NCBI GenBank assembly: GCA_017460915.1
Contig: JAFUAA010000049.1
Span: 144,547 to 208,546, forward strand
DNA length: 64,000 nucleotides
Direction: 5' to 3'
DNA from: Bacteroidales bacterium
GTDB lineage: Bacteria; Bacteroidota; Bacteroidia; Bacteroidales; F082
Below, piece after piece: positions 33,420-42,263 of the stretch; the stretch's first letter is position 1; each line of letters starts with the position of its first letter. The notes beneath the pieces are model-generated. The model saw only the letters and a list, made by a program, of their open reading frames with translations, did no database searches and was not told where the DNA came from. Made by a program: the position numbers and the translations under genes.

Positions 33420-33733
33420 TTTGGACACCTCTGGCACAAGAAGATGTTGAAGACATCTTCAACTATTACAATAGCATTTCCAACCGTGTGGCTCAAGCCG
33501 TCGCAGAGGAAATCTTTGACGCTGCGAACCATTTGGAAACGATGCCCGAAATGGGGACTATTGAGCCGACCTTTGCCCACTTGCATCGTAATTACAGGTA
33601 TTTGGTAGTGCTCCGTCGTTACAAGTTGATTTATCTCTATGAAAACCAAGTAAGCAGTATCTTGATGGTATGGGACTGCCGCCAGAATCCTGAGCTATTA
33701 AAGCACAATGACCGTTTTTCGTCTATACCTTAA
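33407..33733 (+). CDS. RelE/ParE-family toxin
   Basis: A 108-residue protein with the RelE/ParE superfamily layout: VIWTPLAQEDVEDIFNYYNS (strand 1 and helix), VAEEIFDAANHLETMPEMG and the C-terminal strands NYRYLVVLRRYKLIYLYENQ, then ILMVWDCRQNPELL. ParE members poison gyrase, RelE members cleave mRNA at the ribosome; sequence alone does not decide. The DCRQNP motif near the C-terminus is usual for the ParE-like branch. Intact, with antitoxin upstream overlapping by 13 bases. Confidence 0.85.
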   Translation: MVQVIWTPLAQEDVEDIFNYYNSISNRVAQAVAEEIFDAANHLETMPEMGTIEPTFAHLHRNYRYLVVLRRYKLIYLYENQVSSILMVWDCRQNPELLKHNDRFSSIP

Positions 33734-33820
33734 CCATTCCTAACCGAACAACTTCCAACTCCCAACTTCCAACTAAAAACTAAAAACTGAAAAAATCCCT
33801 TGCATCAAACAAAAAATGAT

Positions 33821-33828
33821 TATATTTG
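33821..33828 (+). promoter_or_regulatory. -7 promoter box of the 33.9-kb lipoprotein
   Basis: TATATTTG, 66 bases before the ATG at 33895. Confidence 0.5.
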
Positions 33829-33894
33829 CAGCGCGTTTTTCGCACTTTTTTCAAACGATTCAACCCACTTAATACTAACTAGAATTTCAAAAAA

Positions 33895-34572
33895 ATGAAA
33901 AAGAAGTTCTTACTTAAATCAGCTCTCGCAGTAATGCTCCTCGCTGCTTTGGGCTCTTGCAAGAAAGAGGAGACAAAGACCTCTTCGGTTTCGCAAATAA
34001 ACAAAGAAGTCTGTAACGCAAACACTTTCAAGGAGGATGATGGGAATTTTAGGCTCGATGAATATACTTCGGCTTACCAACTGTCGTTGCAAATTTTAGA
34101 TAGCCTTACTTGTTCGAAGGATTACGATATAAAGAGTTTACATAGTTTGGGTTATGGTTCTGGTGGGTATATTTTCTGTGCCCCATCGATTAATAATACC
34201 AATTCACATCTTGTTATCTTCCCTGAGAATCTAATATTATCAGCATTCGTCATCCATAATTTGCAGCCTTTTTCTAATGGAGGTATTACACTTCTTCCTT
34301 TGAAAGTCTATGACTATGAGATTTATGACGCATGTGATGATGATTTGCTGCTTGATGGCAAAATTTACCCCAATGCTGTTGATAGTCTTTTTGTCGTTTC
34401 GAATGTTTATACGACGAATTTTGCTGCTTATCAGTTTAATCTAACTAATGTGTTTAATAATCCAAGTACAGGCACTTATCCCTATTACGGACCCATTCAA
34501 ACAACGCCTCGCTTAACCATGGATGAGTTTCTGTTGGGTGTCGCTCGGAGTTGCTACGTGAATTTACATTAA
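33895..34572 (+). CDS. Lipoprotein of unknown function
   Basis: A 225-residue lipoprotein with signal peptide MKKKFLLKSALAVMLLAALG and lipobox Cys near residue 22. The mature protein is acidic and rich in aromatic/Asn segments (YDYEIYDACDDDLLLDGKIY). I recognise no family. It precedes the T9SS protein by 64 bases, so the two may be expressed together at the cell surface. AT-richer than its neighbours. Confidence 0.7.
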   Translation: MKKKFLLKSALAVMLLAALGSCKKEETKTSSVSQINKEVCNANTFKEDDGNFRLDEYTSAYQLSLQILDSLTCSKDYDIKSLHSLGYGSGGYIFCAPSINNTNSHLVIFPENLILSAFVIHNLQPFSNGGITLLPLKVYDYEIYDACDDDLLLDGKIYPNAVDSLFVVSNVYTTNFAAYQFNLTNVFNNPSTGTYPYYGPIQTTPRLTMDEFLLGVARSCYVNLH

Positions 34573-34636
34573 AATATCAATGTTGAAAAACAAAATTGAA
34601 TGATTTAAATAATTCCTAAACTAAAAATTTATCATT

Positions 34637-37132
34637 ATGAGGAAAGTATCTTTACTCTCAATGGTTGCTGCCTTGTTATTTGGCGGTAGCCTCGCAGCGC
34701 AAACGGTGCTGGTTCAAGACAATCTTGAGGAATACACCGTTGGTAACAGACTGGCTGCAGAAGCCGTGGCCGCAGGTCACGACTGGTGGACCACTTGGAG
34801 CAACGCTCCCGGTGGCAATGAAGATGGCGTAATTACAGAGCTTGAGGGCACTAAGGCCGTTAAGTTCACGAGTACGTCAGACCAAGTCTTCCTGATGGGA
34901 GACCGCGAAACAGGAGTCTATGATGTCCAGTTCGACATGTACACCCCAAGTGGCAGTGGCGGTTACTTCAACTTGCTTCATGCCTTCCCGGCTGCTGCTG
35001 GCGAATCATGGAAATGGGCCATGCAGGTTTATGTAAACATCACAAACGACGGCTCAAATTCTACTTACAGTGCTGGTCATGGTACCGTGCATGCTGGCGG
35101 TAATGCTGTTGCCGACGTTCCTTGCGTTTCTGACCAATGGATGACTTTCCGTATCCATGTGAATTGCGACACTGACCAAGCCACGTTGTTCTACAATGAA
35201 CAAGAAATTCACACCTGGCAATGGAGCAAGGATAGCTTCGATGAGAATCCTGCCAATAGGGTGCTTTCTGCTGCTAATTTCTGCTCGCCTACTGGCTCCG
35301 GTGAGTTCTATGTTGACAATTTCATGTTTACCACGGAAGGTGGTGATGAAGTTCTTCTCGGTGAATCCTTCGAGGAATACACCGTGGGCAACAAAATCGC
35401 TCAATCGGCCGTTGCCGCTGGCCACGACTGGTGGACCACTTGGAACAACACTCCTGGCGGCGACAAAGATGGCACCGTTTCTGGCGACTATGCCTCAGAA
35501 GGCAACAACTCGGGCTATATCGCTGGCGGTACCGACCAAGTGCTTTTGTTAGGTGGTTACGAAACTGGTGTGTATGACTTCGAGTTCGATATGTACACCC
35601 CCGAAGGCAAGGATGGCTACTTCAACATGCTGCACTACTTTGCCGGTGATGGAACCAAGACCAGCCAATGGGCAATGCAAGTTTACGTGAACGCCGAAGC
35701 TGATGAGACCAACGGCGAACAATGGCACAGCGCAGGTCACGGTTCAGTGTTTGCTGGCGGTGCTCTTGTGGCTGATGTTCCCGCAGTATATGACGAATGG
35801 ATGCATTTCCGCGTACATGTCAATTGCGATACAGACGAAGCCGAACTTTACTACAACGAAAGCTTGCTTTGGACTTGGCAATGGAGCTTGAACAGCTTCG
35901 GTAGCGAACAAGAGCCTCGCAATATCGATGGCGCCAACTTCTTCCCTGCTGTTGCTTCTGCATCTTCGCAATTCTACGTTGACAACATCCGCTTCACGAG
36001 AATCGGCGGCCAAACCGCTCCTTCAATGACGGTGAGCTCAAGCGCTATCTATCAAGAACTTGATGAAGATGAATTCGATACTCAAACATTTGTCATCTCT
36101 AATGTGGGCAACTCCATTGGCGATTGGTCGGGTTATGTTGACTTCGGTCATGGCGAGGGTGGAACCCAGCAGCAAGAGATTTACTATGACAATGGTGAGG
36201 CTACCAATCTCACGGGTCTTCAGACTGCCAACTACATTGAGGTTGCCAATAAATTCCTGGTCTCTTCTTATGGCGGCTCTGTGATGGGAACCAAGCTGAA
36301 GAGCGTCAAGTATTTCGTTGCTGAAGACTCGAATGGCGTTTTAGGCTTTAGTGGTGACCTTCGCATGCGTGTCTATAAGGCTGGTATCAATGGTATCCCT
36401 GGCGAACTTCTTGGCGAAGTCGTTATCCCCGAGAGCCAAATTGTGCGGAATGACTGGAACACTGGTACCTTCACTGAAGACATTTGGCTGACGGGCTACG
36501 ATGTGTTTGTCTCTGCAGGTTTCCAACAGATTGATGGCGGTTATCCTGTCGTGTTTGATAATGCCACGATGGTGTCTGGTGTCAGATATCTGTCGATTGG
36601 AGAAGGCGGCGGTTCATGGTATTTGGTTGACGATATTTGGGATAGCAATAACAACTTCTGCCTGCATGCTGTTTGCGAAGGCACTCCTATCCCTGGCGGC
36701 TGGGTCACGATGGACAAGAACAATGGCTCCTTACTTGGTGGCTCGGAAGAGGAAATCACCTTCACGTTCAACACCATTGGTATGAGCAACGGAGAAGAAT
36801 ATAACGCCACTCTGCTCATCAACACTAATGATGTCGAGAATCCTGAGTTCAACATTCCGATTATCTTGAAGGTCGGTGTTGATGCTGTGGCTGAGACTGC
36901 CAACCAACTGGCCAGCATCTATCCCAACCCCACCACTTCGCAGGTCACCCTCGAAGGCGAGAACCTGAGCCATGTGGCCATCTACAACGTGGCCGGCCAG
37001 CTCATCAACGTGGTGAAGCTCAACGGTATGAGCAACACCGTCGAGATGAACGTTGAGGCAGGTGTCTACTTCTTCAGCGTCTACGACACGAACGGCCGCA
37101 ACAGCGTGCAGCGCGTTGTCGTCGTGAAGTAA
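34637..37132 (+). CDS. T9SS-exported protein with duplicated domain
   Basis: An 831-residue secreted protein. It has a signal peptide to about residue 21 (SLAAQ). Two tandem ~210-residue jelly-roll/concanavalin-like units follow (about 25-232 and 240-455), each with LEEYTVGN or FEEYTVGN, GHDWWTTW(S/N)NxPGG and FRVHVNCDTDEAELYYNE-type strands. A mid region (QTFVISNVGN, about 480-740) includes Ig-like strands. The last ~80 residues are a type IX sorting domain (ANQLASIYPNPTTSQVTLEG, then GVYFFSVYDTNG, QRVVVVK). The protein is probably released or attached at the surface by T9SS; ligand binding is likely but unknown. Confidence 0.82.
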   Translation: MRKVSLLSMVAALLFGGSLAAQTVLVQDNLEEYTVGNRLAAEAVAAGHDWWTTWSNAPGGNEDGVITELEGTKAVKFTSTSDQVFLMGDRETGVYDVQFDMYTPSGSGGYFNLLHAFPAAAGESWKWAMQVYVNITNDGSNSTYSAGHGTVHAGGNAVADVPCVSDQWMTFRIHVNCDTDQATLFYNEQEIHTWQWSKDSFDENPANRVLSAANFCSPTGSGEFYVDNFMFTTEGGDEVLLGESFEEYTVGNKIAQSAVAAGHDWWTTWNNTPGGDKDGTVSGDYASEGNNSGYIAGGTDQVLLLGGYETGVYDFEFDMYTPEGKDGYFNMLHYFAGDGTKTSQWAMQVYVNAEADETNGEQWHSAGHGSVFAGGALVADVPAVYDEWMHFRVHVNCDTDEAELYYNESLLWTWQWSLNSFGSEQEPRNIDGANFFPAVASASSQFYVDNIRFTRIGGQTAPSMTVSSSAIYQELDEDEFDTQTFVISNVGNSIGDWSGYVDFGHGEGGTQQQEIYYDNGEATNLTGLQTANYIEVANKFLVSSYGGSVMGTKLKSVKYFVAEDSNGVLGFSGDLRMRVYKAGINGIPGELLGEVVIPESQIVRNDWNTGTFTEDIWLTGYDVFVSAGFQQIDGGYPVVFDNATMVSGVRYLSIGEGGGSWYLVDDIWDSNNNFCLHAVCEGTPIPGGWVTMDKNNGSLLGGSEEEITFTFNTIGMSNGEEYNATLLINTNDVENPEFNIPIILKVGVDAVAETANQLASIYPNPTTSQVTLEGENLSHVAIYNVAGQLINVVKLNGMSNTVEMNVEAGVYFFSVYDTNGRNSVQRVVVVK

Positions 37133-37160
37133 GAAGGTTTCTCTTACGGAACGTAAACGA

Positions 37161-37198
37161 AAAAAATCCGCTCCTTCCTTTGGGGCGGATTTTTTTTG
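37161..37198 (+). terminator. Terminator of the T9SS protein gene
   Basis: Stem AAAATCCGC(T)CC / GGGGCGGATTTT with a short loop and eight T residues, 30 bases after the stop. Confidence 0.85.
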
Positions 37199-37230
37199 TG
37201 GGGTTGTTTTTGCCTGTCGGGGTCTTCGGA

Positions 37231-37412
37231 CACCCCCTAGCCCCCTCTCAGAGGGGGAACGGTGGAGGGTAGGGCAAGGGAGTAGGTTTTTCTCTTTTTG
37301 GGTCTCGCTTGGGGCAATTGTTTCGGGAGTCTTATTTTCGTCGCTTCGCGCCTCTTTGGTAGCTCCCGCGTCCGGTAGGCTTCCCCCTCTGAGAGGGGGG
37401 CAGGGGGGAGTC
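37231..37412. repeat. Two CCCCCTCTCAGAGGGGG-type mini-repeats
   Basis: In the gap 37199-37438, CCCCCTCTCAGAGGGGGAAC lies at 37241-37260 and an inverted relative, TTCCCCCTCTGAGAGGGGGG, at 37381-37400. Same family as in the 31.7-33.1 kb clusters and inside two prophage genes. No gene visible. Confidence 0.75.
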
Positions 37413-37438
37413 AGCCCCGCTTCGCGCCTCAAACACCC

Positions 37439-37882
37439 CTATTCCTCTTTGTCCAATTCCTTAAACTGCTCCATCAACCAACTCGCAACTCCATTTGGGT
37501 CGTCTCTCACATCCCTGTCCTTCACCCTGATAATCCTCAATCCCAACACTTGCATCTGGCGGTCTCTCTCCCTGTCCTTGGCCTGAGCCTCGGCAGAGAA
37601 ATGGGAACTTCCATCGATTTCAACAACCAAACGCAATTCCTTGCAAAAGAAGTCGACGATATAGTTCAAAATCATTTTCTGACGCGAGAATGCATATCCC
37701 GTTTTTTTGCTTTTCAAGCATTTCCAAAGCAAAGCCTCCGACATTTGCCCATGGTTTCGCAAATCCCTGCTAAACTGCTTCAATTTCGGGTTGTAGGGAT
37801 AGAAATTCGGCCCAAACACCATCCCTTCCGGGTTGATGCCGTTTTCGTATAGGTATTCCGGGGTGATATCTTTGATGTCCAT
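37439..37882 (-). CDS. DUF559 endonuclease-domain protein
   Basis: A 147-residue protein of the DUF559 (very-short-patch-repair-like, restriction-endonuclease fold) family. SEALLWKCLKSKKTGYAFSR, IVDFFCKELRLVVEIDGSSH and RERDRQMQVLGLRIIRVKDR show the core with acidic E..D/E residues and the DxExD-like active site (V[VE]EIDG...). N-terminal ~40 residues (MDIKDITPEYLYENG) are extra. Proteins of this kind are common in Bacteroidota accessory regions and may act in DNA repair or restriction; substrate unknown. Flanked by mini-repeats. Confidence 0.82.
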   Translation of the reverse strand: MDIKDITPEYLYENGINPEGMVFGPNFYPYNPKLKQFSRDLRNHGQMSEALLWKCLKSKKTGYAFSRQKMILNYIVDFFCKELRLVVEIDGSSHFSAEAQAKDRERDRQMQVLGLRIIRVKDRDVRDDPNGVASWLMEQFKELDKEE

Positions 37883-37996
37883 GTGATGATATGAGAGTGA
37901 TTGAAACGGGAATTATAGCCTGTTTATCGTGATGGTTGATTATTGATCGGGAGAGTTTTGCTTGTTGGGATTCGAAGATCCGCCTTGCGCAAAAAA

Positions 37997-38728
37997 CTAT
38001 CTCGTCATCTCCCCCATGATAATCCCTCCGGCCACAGCCGCATTCAGCGACTCCGTCAGGCTGCCGCCTACGCGTGGGATGGTGATGGGGCGCGTGATGC
38101 AGGGCAGCACCGCTTCGCGGATGCCGTGCGACTCGCTCCCAATGACGATGACGCCCTCGGACCTCTCGCGCATCCCAAACAGGTTTTCTCCGTCCAGCAA
38201 GGCACCGTAGATGGCTTTGCCCCGCTCGCGTTGCTCGCGGAGAAAGACGGGAAGGTCGGCCACAGTGACGTTGACCCTGAAAACGGAACCCATCGTGGCT
38301 TGAATCACCTTGGGATTCCATATCTCCACACAATCGTTGCTGCACACCACCTCGTGGATGCCGAACCACTCCGCCGTGCGGATGAGGGTGCCCATGTTGC
38401 CTGGATTGGCGATGCCGTCCAAGGCAAGGACGAAGCACGCCGTGGCGTCGGGCGGCTGCGTCGCCGGGATCTTGGCCACGGCCAACACGCCTGGCGGCGT
38501 GTCGAGGCTGCTCATTTGCTGCAGCTGCACCTCGGTGACCGTCTCGGCGACATGAAGGGGATGGGTGGAAAGGAAAGCCTCTGTGGCATAGACGCTTACG
38601 GTCTCAAAACGGGATTGAAGCAACTCTTCGACCATCTTTCGTCCTTCCACAACGAAAAGGTCCAGCTCCTTGCGGAATTTCTGCTGCTTTAACGAGGCAA
38701 TTGTTTTTATGTTGCTCTTAGTGATCAT
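37997..38728 (-). CDS. TrmH-family RNA 2'-O-methyltransferase
   Basis: A 243-residue SpoU/TrmH methyltransferase. The start at 38728 (MITKSNIKTIASLKQQKFRK) is chosen because codons further upstream run through a palindromic repeat. VVEGRKMVEELL is the N-terminal substrate-binding part. Knot motifs: LDGIANPGNMGTLIRTAEWF (motif 1), GVIVIGSESHGI (motif 2), and ITIPRVGGSLTESLNAAVAG (motif 3, SLNAAVA). It methylates a ribose in tRNA or rRNA; target not decidable. Conserved residues intact. Confidence 0.9.
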   Translation of the reverse strand: MITKSNIKTIASLKQQKFRKELDLFVVEGRKMVEELLQSRFETVSVYATEAFLSTHPLHVAETVTEVQLQQMSSLDTPPGVLAVAKIPATQPPDATACFVLALDGIANPGNMGTLIRTAEWFGIHEVVCSNDCVEIWNPKVIQATMGSVFRVNVTVADLPVFLREQRERGKAIYGALLDGENLFGMRERSEGVIVIGSESHGIREAVLPCITRPITIPRVGGSLTESLNAAVAGGIIMGEMTR

Positions 38729-38752
38729 AATGGTTCCTTTTGACGCGCTTCG

Positions 38753-38828
38753 CGTCATTGCGAGGAGGAACGACGAAGAGGGGAAAAAGCCTGCTATCTG
38801 GATTGCTTCGCTGCGCTCGCAATGACGC
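38753..38828. repeat. GTCATTGCGAGGAGGAACGA mini-repeat, copy 1
   Basis: A palindromic repeat with left arm GTCATTGCGAGGAGGAACGA and right arm ending CTCGCAATGACGC. Related copies at 40160-40241 and 52259-52334; fragment at 33031-33060. Confidence 0.85.
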
Positions 38829-38842
38829 AAAACGTCCACAAA

Positions 38843-38880
38843 AATACAAAAGAAGGCTGTCCCGAAATGGGACAGCCCGA
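38843..38880 (-). terminator. Terminator of the rpsF-rpsR-rplI operon
   Basis: Perfect 9-bp stem GGCTGTCCC / GGGACAGCC, with a T-rich minus-strand run beyond it, 26 bases past the rplI stop. Confidence 0.75.
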
Positions 38881-38905
38881 AAAAAGTATGAAAAAGGTCT
38901 GATGT

Positions 38906-39355
38906 TTATTCAGCAAAGACATTGAAGTCGATGTCCACTGACACATCCTTGTGGAGTCTTAGCTTGGCTTTGTATTCGCCCACTTCCTTGACGGCGTCTT
39001 CGTTGAGGACGATGTTCTTGCGGTCCACTTCGATGCCGGTGGCTTCCTTGATGGCGTTGGCAATCATGATGTTGTTGACCGAGCCGAAAATCTTGCCCGT
39101 GGCGGCAGCCTTGGCGGGGATTTGCAGCTTCAGACCTTCCAAAGCCTTGGCCTTTTCGAGGGCTTCGTTCTTGATCTTTTCTTCCTTGTGAGCCTGTTGG
39201 CGCATCTCTTCGGCCAAGATCTTGCGGTTGCGTTCGGTGGCCAGGATGGCGAGACCTTGCGGGATGAGGAAGTTGCGGCCGTAGCCGGGCTTCACGGTGA
39301 CGATGTCGTTCTTATATCCTAAGTTGTTGACGTCTTGTTTCAGAATGATATCCAT
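38906..39355 (-). CDS. rplI: 50S ribosomal protein L9
   Basis: A 149-residue L9. MDIILKQDVNNLGYKNDIVT is the conserved N-terminus, VKPGYGRNFLIPQGLAILAT the signature, followed by the long connecting helix and C-terminal domain (GKIFGSVNNIMIANAIKEAT). Last gene of a three-gene ribosomal operon, 18 bases after rpsR. Binds 23S rRNA. Confidence 0.98.
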   Translation of the reverse strand: MDIILKQDVNNLGYKNDIVTVKPGYGRNFLIPQGLAILATERNRKILAEEMRQQAHKEEKIKNEALEKAKALEGLKLQIPAKAAATGKIFGSVNNIMIANAIKEATGIEVDRKNIVLNEDAVKEVGEYKAKLRLHKDVSVDIDFNVFAE

Positions 39356-39373
39356 GTGTTGTCCTCCTTCAAA

Positions 39374-39649
39374 TTATTTCAAACAATCTGCTACGAATGG
39401 CATCAGGGCGAGGTGGCGGGCACGCTTGACGGCTTGGGCGACCTTGCGCTGGTATTTCGTTGATGTGCCGGTGATGCGGCGAGGCAGGATTTTGCCTTGC
39501 TCATTGACAAACTTCAGCAAGAAGTCGGCGTCTTTGTAGTCGATGTACTTGATGCGGTTCTTCTTGAAGCGGCAGTATTTCTTTCTCTTGGTATCGACTG
39601 CTATGGGAGTCAGATATTTGATGTCGTTGTTGTTGTTCACTTGTGCCAT
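39374..39649 (-). CDS. rpsR: 30S ribosomal protein S18
   Basis: A 91-residue S18. [20 protein letters not shown] and [20 protein letters not shown] are the conserved S18 core. It pairs with S6 on the 30S platform, matching the rpsF-rpsR-rplI order. Typical length, intact. Confidence 0.98.
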   Translation of the reverse strand: MAQVNNNNDIKYLTPIAVDTKRKKYCRFKKNRIKYIDYKDADFLLKFVNEQGKILPRRITGTSTKYQRKVAQAVKRARHLALMPFVADCLK

Positions 39650-39676
39650 TTTTCTTCTTTTTTTAATTGTTCAACA

Positions 39677-40033
39677 TTAGGCTTGTGCTTCGGCAGCGGC
39701 GGCGGCGGCTTTCTTGTTGCGTTTCTTCTCGTTGTAGGCGATGGCGTGCTTGTCAAGCTTCACCGTGAGGAAACGGAGAATGCGTTCGTCGCGCTTCAGT
39801 TCGGTTTCGACATCTGCGATTACATTGCCTTCGGCCTTGTACTCAATGAGTTGGTAAAAGCCGGTGGACTTCTTCTGGATGGGGTAAGCCAGTTTGCGCA
39901 TGCCCCAGTTCTCTTCATGAACGATCTCTGCGCCAGCGTTGGTCAGGTGATCTTCATACTTCTTTACCGCTTCCTTCATCTGTTCGTCAGACAAAACGGG
40001 AGTTAAAATGAAAACGGTTTCGTACTGATTCAT
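39677..40033 (-). CDS. rpsF: 30S ribosomal protein S6
   Basis: A 118-residue S6. [20 protein letters not shown] and [20 protein letters not shown] are typical, with an Ala/Lys-rich tail ([12 protein letters not shown]). First gene of the operon. The leader from the promoter at 40091-40121 to the ATG is about 50 bases; autoregulation by an S6:S18-binding motif is possible but not evident. Confidence 0.97.
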   Translation of the reverse strand: MNQYETVFILTPVLSDEQMKEAVKKYEDHLTNAGAEIVHEENWGMRKLAYPIQKKSTGFYQLIEYKAEGNVIADVETELKRDERILRFLTVKLDKHAIAYNEKKRNKKAAAAAAEAQA

Positions 40034-40090
40034 AACTGTTTGATTATTAAATAATTAATTTGTGATAGATGTGTGCTTTATTAGCGGGTG

Positions 40091-40121
40091 CAAAGGTACG
40101 GATTTTTTCTTAATCTACAAT
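40091..40121 (-). promoter_or_regulatory. Promoter of the rpsF operon
   Basis: On the minus strand ATTG (40118-40121) and TACCTTTG (40091-40098) are spaced 19 bases apart, a good -33/-7 match, about 57 bases upstream of the rpsF ATG. Confidence 0.7.
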
Positions 40122-40159
40122 ACTTTACACGAAAAATATTTTCAACTTGTTGTCGCTTT

Positions 40160-40241
40160 GCGTCATTGCGAGGAGGAACGACGAAGCAATCCAGGAAAAT
40201 GTGTTTCAATGTCTGGACTGCTTCGTTCCTCGCAGTGACGC
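40160..40241. repeat. GTCATTGCGAGGAGGAACGA mini-repeat, copy 2
   Basis: Left arm GCGTCATTGCGAGGAGGAAC, right arm GTTCCTCGCAGTGACGC, with a 30-odd-base loop. It fills the gap between rpsF and wecB. Confidence 0.85.
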
Positions 40242-40250
40242 GAAGCGTGT

Positions 40251-41390
40251 CTATGGTATTATTTGTAACATTTTCTCCAGCATGAACTCCGCCGCGTGGC
40301 CGTCGCCGAAAATCGGGGGGAAATCGGTGGCAGGATGGCTCTCGAAGTGCTGCCAAGCCTGCATGATGCGCCCTTCGTCGGCATCGGCGAGGATGGCATT
40401 GCCCGTCGCCACAATCTCCACCCATTCGGTCTCTGGCCTCAGGATGATGCAGGGCTTCTTGAAGAAATAGGCCTCCTTTTGCACGCCGCCCGAGTCGGTC
40501 ATCACCAGCTGGGCGTGGCGTTCCAAGGCTACCATTTCAAGGAACGAGACGGGCGGGACGAGGCGGATGTTGGCGTGGCTGAACAGTAGCGTTTGCTTCT
40601 CTGTGTCTAAGTTGGTTTTCAGCGTCTTGGCCGTGCGTGGATGCAAGGGTAACACGATGATGTTGTCTTCGGCAAGACGCAGCAAGGCGTTGAAAATCGG
40701 GTTGAGGCGTTCGGCGTGGTCGGTGTTGCTGTCGCGATGGATGGTGGCCAAGATGAAAGGCTTGCCCTCCAAATCCAAACGGTGGATGATGTTCGTTTTT
40801 TCCTCGGCAATGGTGGAGAAATGTAGGCTGTTGTCGTACATGATGTCGCCGCAGTGATACACTTTCGGATTGTCGATGGTGTAAGGCCCTTCGTTGTCGA
40901 TGGGGAAGCCTTCGCGCTTCAGGTTGTCGAATCCGGCTTGGGTGGGCGTGAAGAGCAGGGTGGAGCAGTGGTCGCACACGATGCGGTTGATTTCCTCGGG
41001 CATCGACTTATTGAACGAACGCAGTCCCGCCTCGATGTGGACGATGGGTACGTGGATTTTGGCGGCGGCCACGGCACCGGCGAGGGTCGAGTTGGTGTCG
41101 CCGTAAAGGACGATGAAGTCGGGCTGCTCCTTTATTAATAAGGCTTCAATGTCCTCAGTCATGCGGGCGGTCTGGACACCATGCGAGGCTGAGCCGACAT
41201 TGAGGTTGTAATCCAGCCTTGGGATTTGCAATTCGTCGAAGAAGACCTGCGACATGTTTTCGTCGTAGTGCTGGCCGGTGTGGACGATGACTTCTTGGAT
41301 GCGGTCCGCAAAATGGTTCCTGATGGCGCGACTCAGCGCGGCGGCTTTGATGATTTGGGGACGCGCCCCGATGATGGTGACGATTTTCAT
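40251..41390 (-). CDS. wecB: UDP-N-acetylglucosamine 2-epimerase (non-hydrolysing)
   Basis: A 379-residue enzyme interconverting UDP-GlcNAc and UDP-ManNAc for surface polysaccharide. The start at 41390 gives MKIVTIIGARPQIIKAAALS, the family N-terminus; upstream open codons read into the radC region. Conserved HTGQHYDENMSQVFF, GDTNSTLAGAVAAAK, HIEAGLRSFNKSMPEE, and TDSGGVQKEAYFF (UDP binding). Non-hydrolysing branch from length. Adjacent genes are not polysaccharide genes, so it stands alone. Confidence 0.93.
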   Translation of the reverse strand: MKIVTIIGARPQIIKAAALSRAIRNHFADRIQEVIVHTGQHYDENMSQVFFDELQIPRLDYNLNVGSASHGVQTARMTEDIEALLIKEQPDFIVLYGDTNSTLAGAVAAAKIHVPIVHIEAGLRSFNKSMPEEINRIVCDHCSTLLFTPTQAGFDNLKREGFPIDNEGPYTIDNPKVYHCGDIMYDNSLHFSTIAEEKTNIIHRLDLEGKPFILATIHRDSNTDHAERLNPIFNALLRLAEDNIIVLPLHPRTAKTLKTNLDTEKQTLLFSHANIRLVPPVSFLEMVALERHAQLVMTDSGGVQKEAYFFKKPCIILRPETEWVEIVATGNAILADADEGRIMQAWQHFESHPATDFPPIFGDGHAAEFMLEKMLQIIP

Positions 41391-41403
41391 GGCCTTTCGG
41401 ATT

Positions 41404-42099
41404 TCAAAGGGACATTTCCCCGTGGTCGAGGAAGCTGTAATAACATTCGTTGCCGATGATGATATGGTCGATGACGTTGATGTCGAGCAACTTGCCCGCC
41501 GCAATGAATTTCTTGGTCAGCTGTCGGTCGTCCTCGCTGGGGCGTGGGCTGCCCGAAGGATGGTTATGGCAAAGGATGATGGCGGTAGCGTTGCAGTTGA
41601 TGGCAATCTTGAAGATGATTTTGGGGTCGGCGATGGCATGGGTGATGCCGCCGTTGCTGACGCATTCCATCTTGAGCAAACGGTTGCCTTGGTTGAGGTA
41701 CATGACGACAAATTGCTCCTGAGCGGGGTCGTTGATGTAGGGGAGAAAACGCTCGTAGGCGCTTTTCGAGCCTTGCACCTCGGTGGGTAGGTTGGCTTCG
41801 GCGGCGCGACGGCGCTTGCCCAGCTCAAGGGCGGCCATGATGGTGATGGCTTTGGCTTCGCCGATGCCTTTGTGGCGCATCAAGTCGTTGAGGCTGAGGT
41901 TGGAAAGGTCGATGAGGTTGTTGCCGACGCTGTCAAGGATGACGCGCGACAATTCCACCGCCGACATTTCGCTGTTGCCCGACCCGATGAGGATGGCGAT
42001 GAGCTCGGCATTGCTGAGCGCGCCCTTGCCTTTGTCGATCATCTTCTCGCGTGGGCGGTCGTCGGCAGCCCATTCCTTGATGGATTTCTTCTTGTTCAT
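41404..42099 (-). CDS. radC: RadC-family JAB-domain protein
   Basis: A 231-residue RadC. N-terminal ERMREKLI-type helix-hairpin-helix part (ALSNAELIAILIGSGNSEMS, LMRHKGIGEAKAITIMAALE) and C-terminal JAMM motif HNHPSGSPRPSEDD, with EFFVVMYLNQGNRLL strands. Despite the name, a direct DNA-repair role is not established for RadC; it may be a metalloprotease-like or DNA-associated factor. 13 bases upstream of wecB, so co-transcribed. Confidence 0.92.
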   Translation of the reverse strand: MNKKKSIKEWAADDRPREKMIDKGKGALSNAELIAILIGSGNSEMSAVELSRVILDSVGNNLIDLSNLSLNDLMRHKGIGEAKAITIMAALELGKRRRAAEANLPTEVQGSKSAYERFLPYINDPAQEQFVVMYLNQGNRLLKMECVSNGGITHAIADPKIIFKIAINCNATAIILCHNHPSGSPRPSEDDRQLTKKFIAAGKLLDINVIDHIIIGNECYYSFLDHGEMSL

Positions 42100-42113
42100 G
42101 GTGGTTCGTTGTT

Positions 42114-42172
42114 GGGGCAGGGACTCACGTCACCTGCTTATTGGTCTGTCGCCCCTACGGGGCTGTGTGAGC
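42114..42172. repeat. CCCCTACGGGG mini-repeat (inverted copy of the 13.1-kb family)
   Basis: GGGCAGGGACTCACGTCACC, TGCTTATTGGTCTGTCGCCC and CTACGGGGCTG are the inverse of the element at 13107-13158 and 31851-31910. Confidence 0.8.
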
Positions 42173-42204
42173 CGCAAAGATAGTCATTTTCGGCTTACCT
42201 CAAC

Positions 42205-42237
42205 CAAAAAAGCCTCTTCCACAAGGTAGAAGAGGCA
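42205..42237 (-). terminator. Terminator of rpsT
   Basis: GCCTCTTC / GAAGAGGC stem with a six-T minus-strand run, 27 bases past the rpsT stop. Confidence 0.85.
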
Positions 42238-42263
42238 CCAACATGTATGAATAAAACTTCCAA

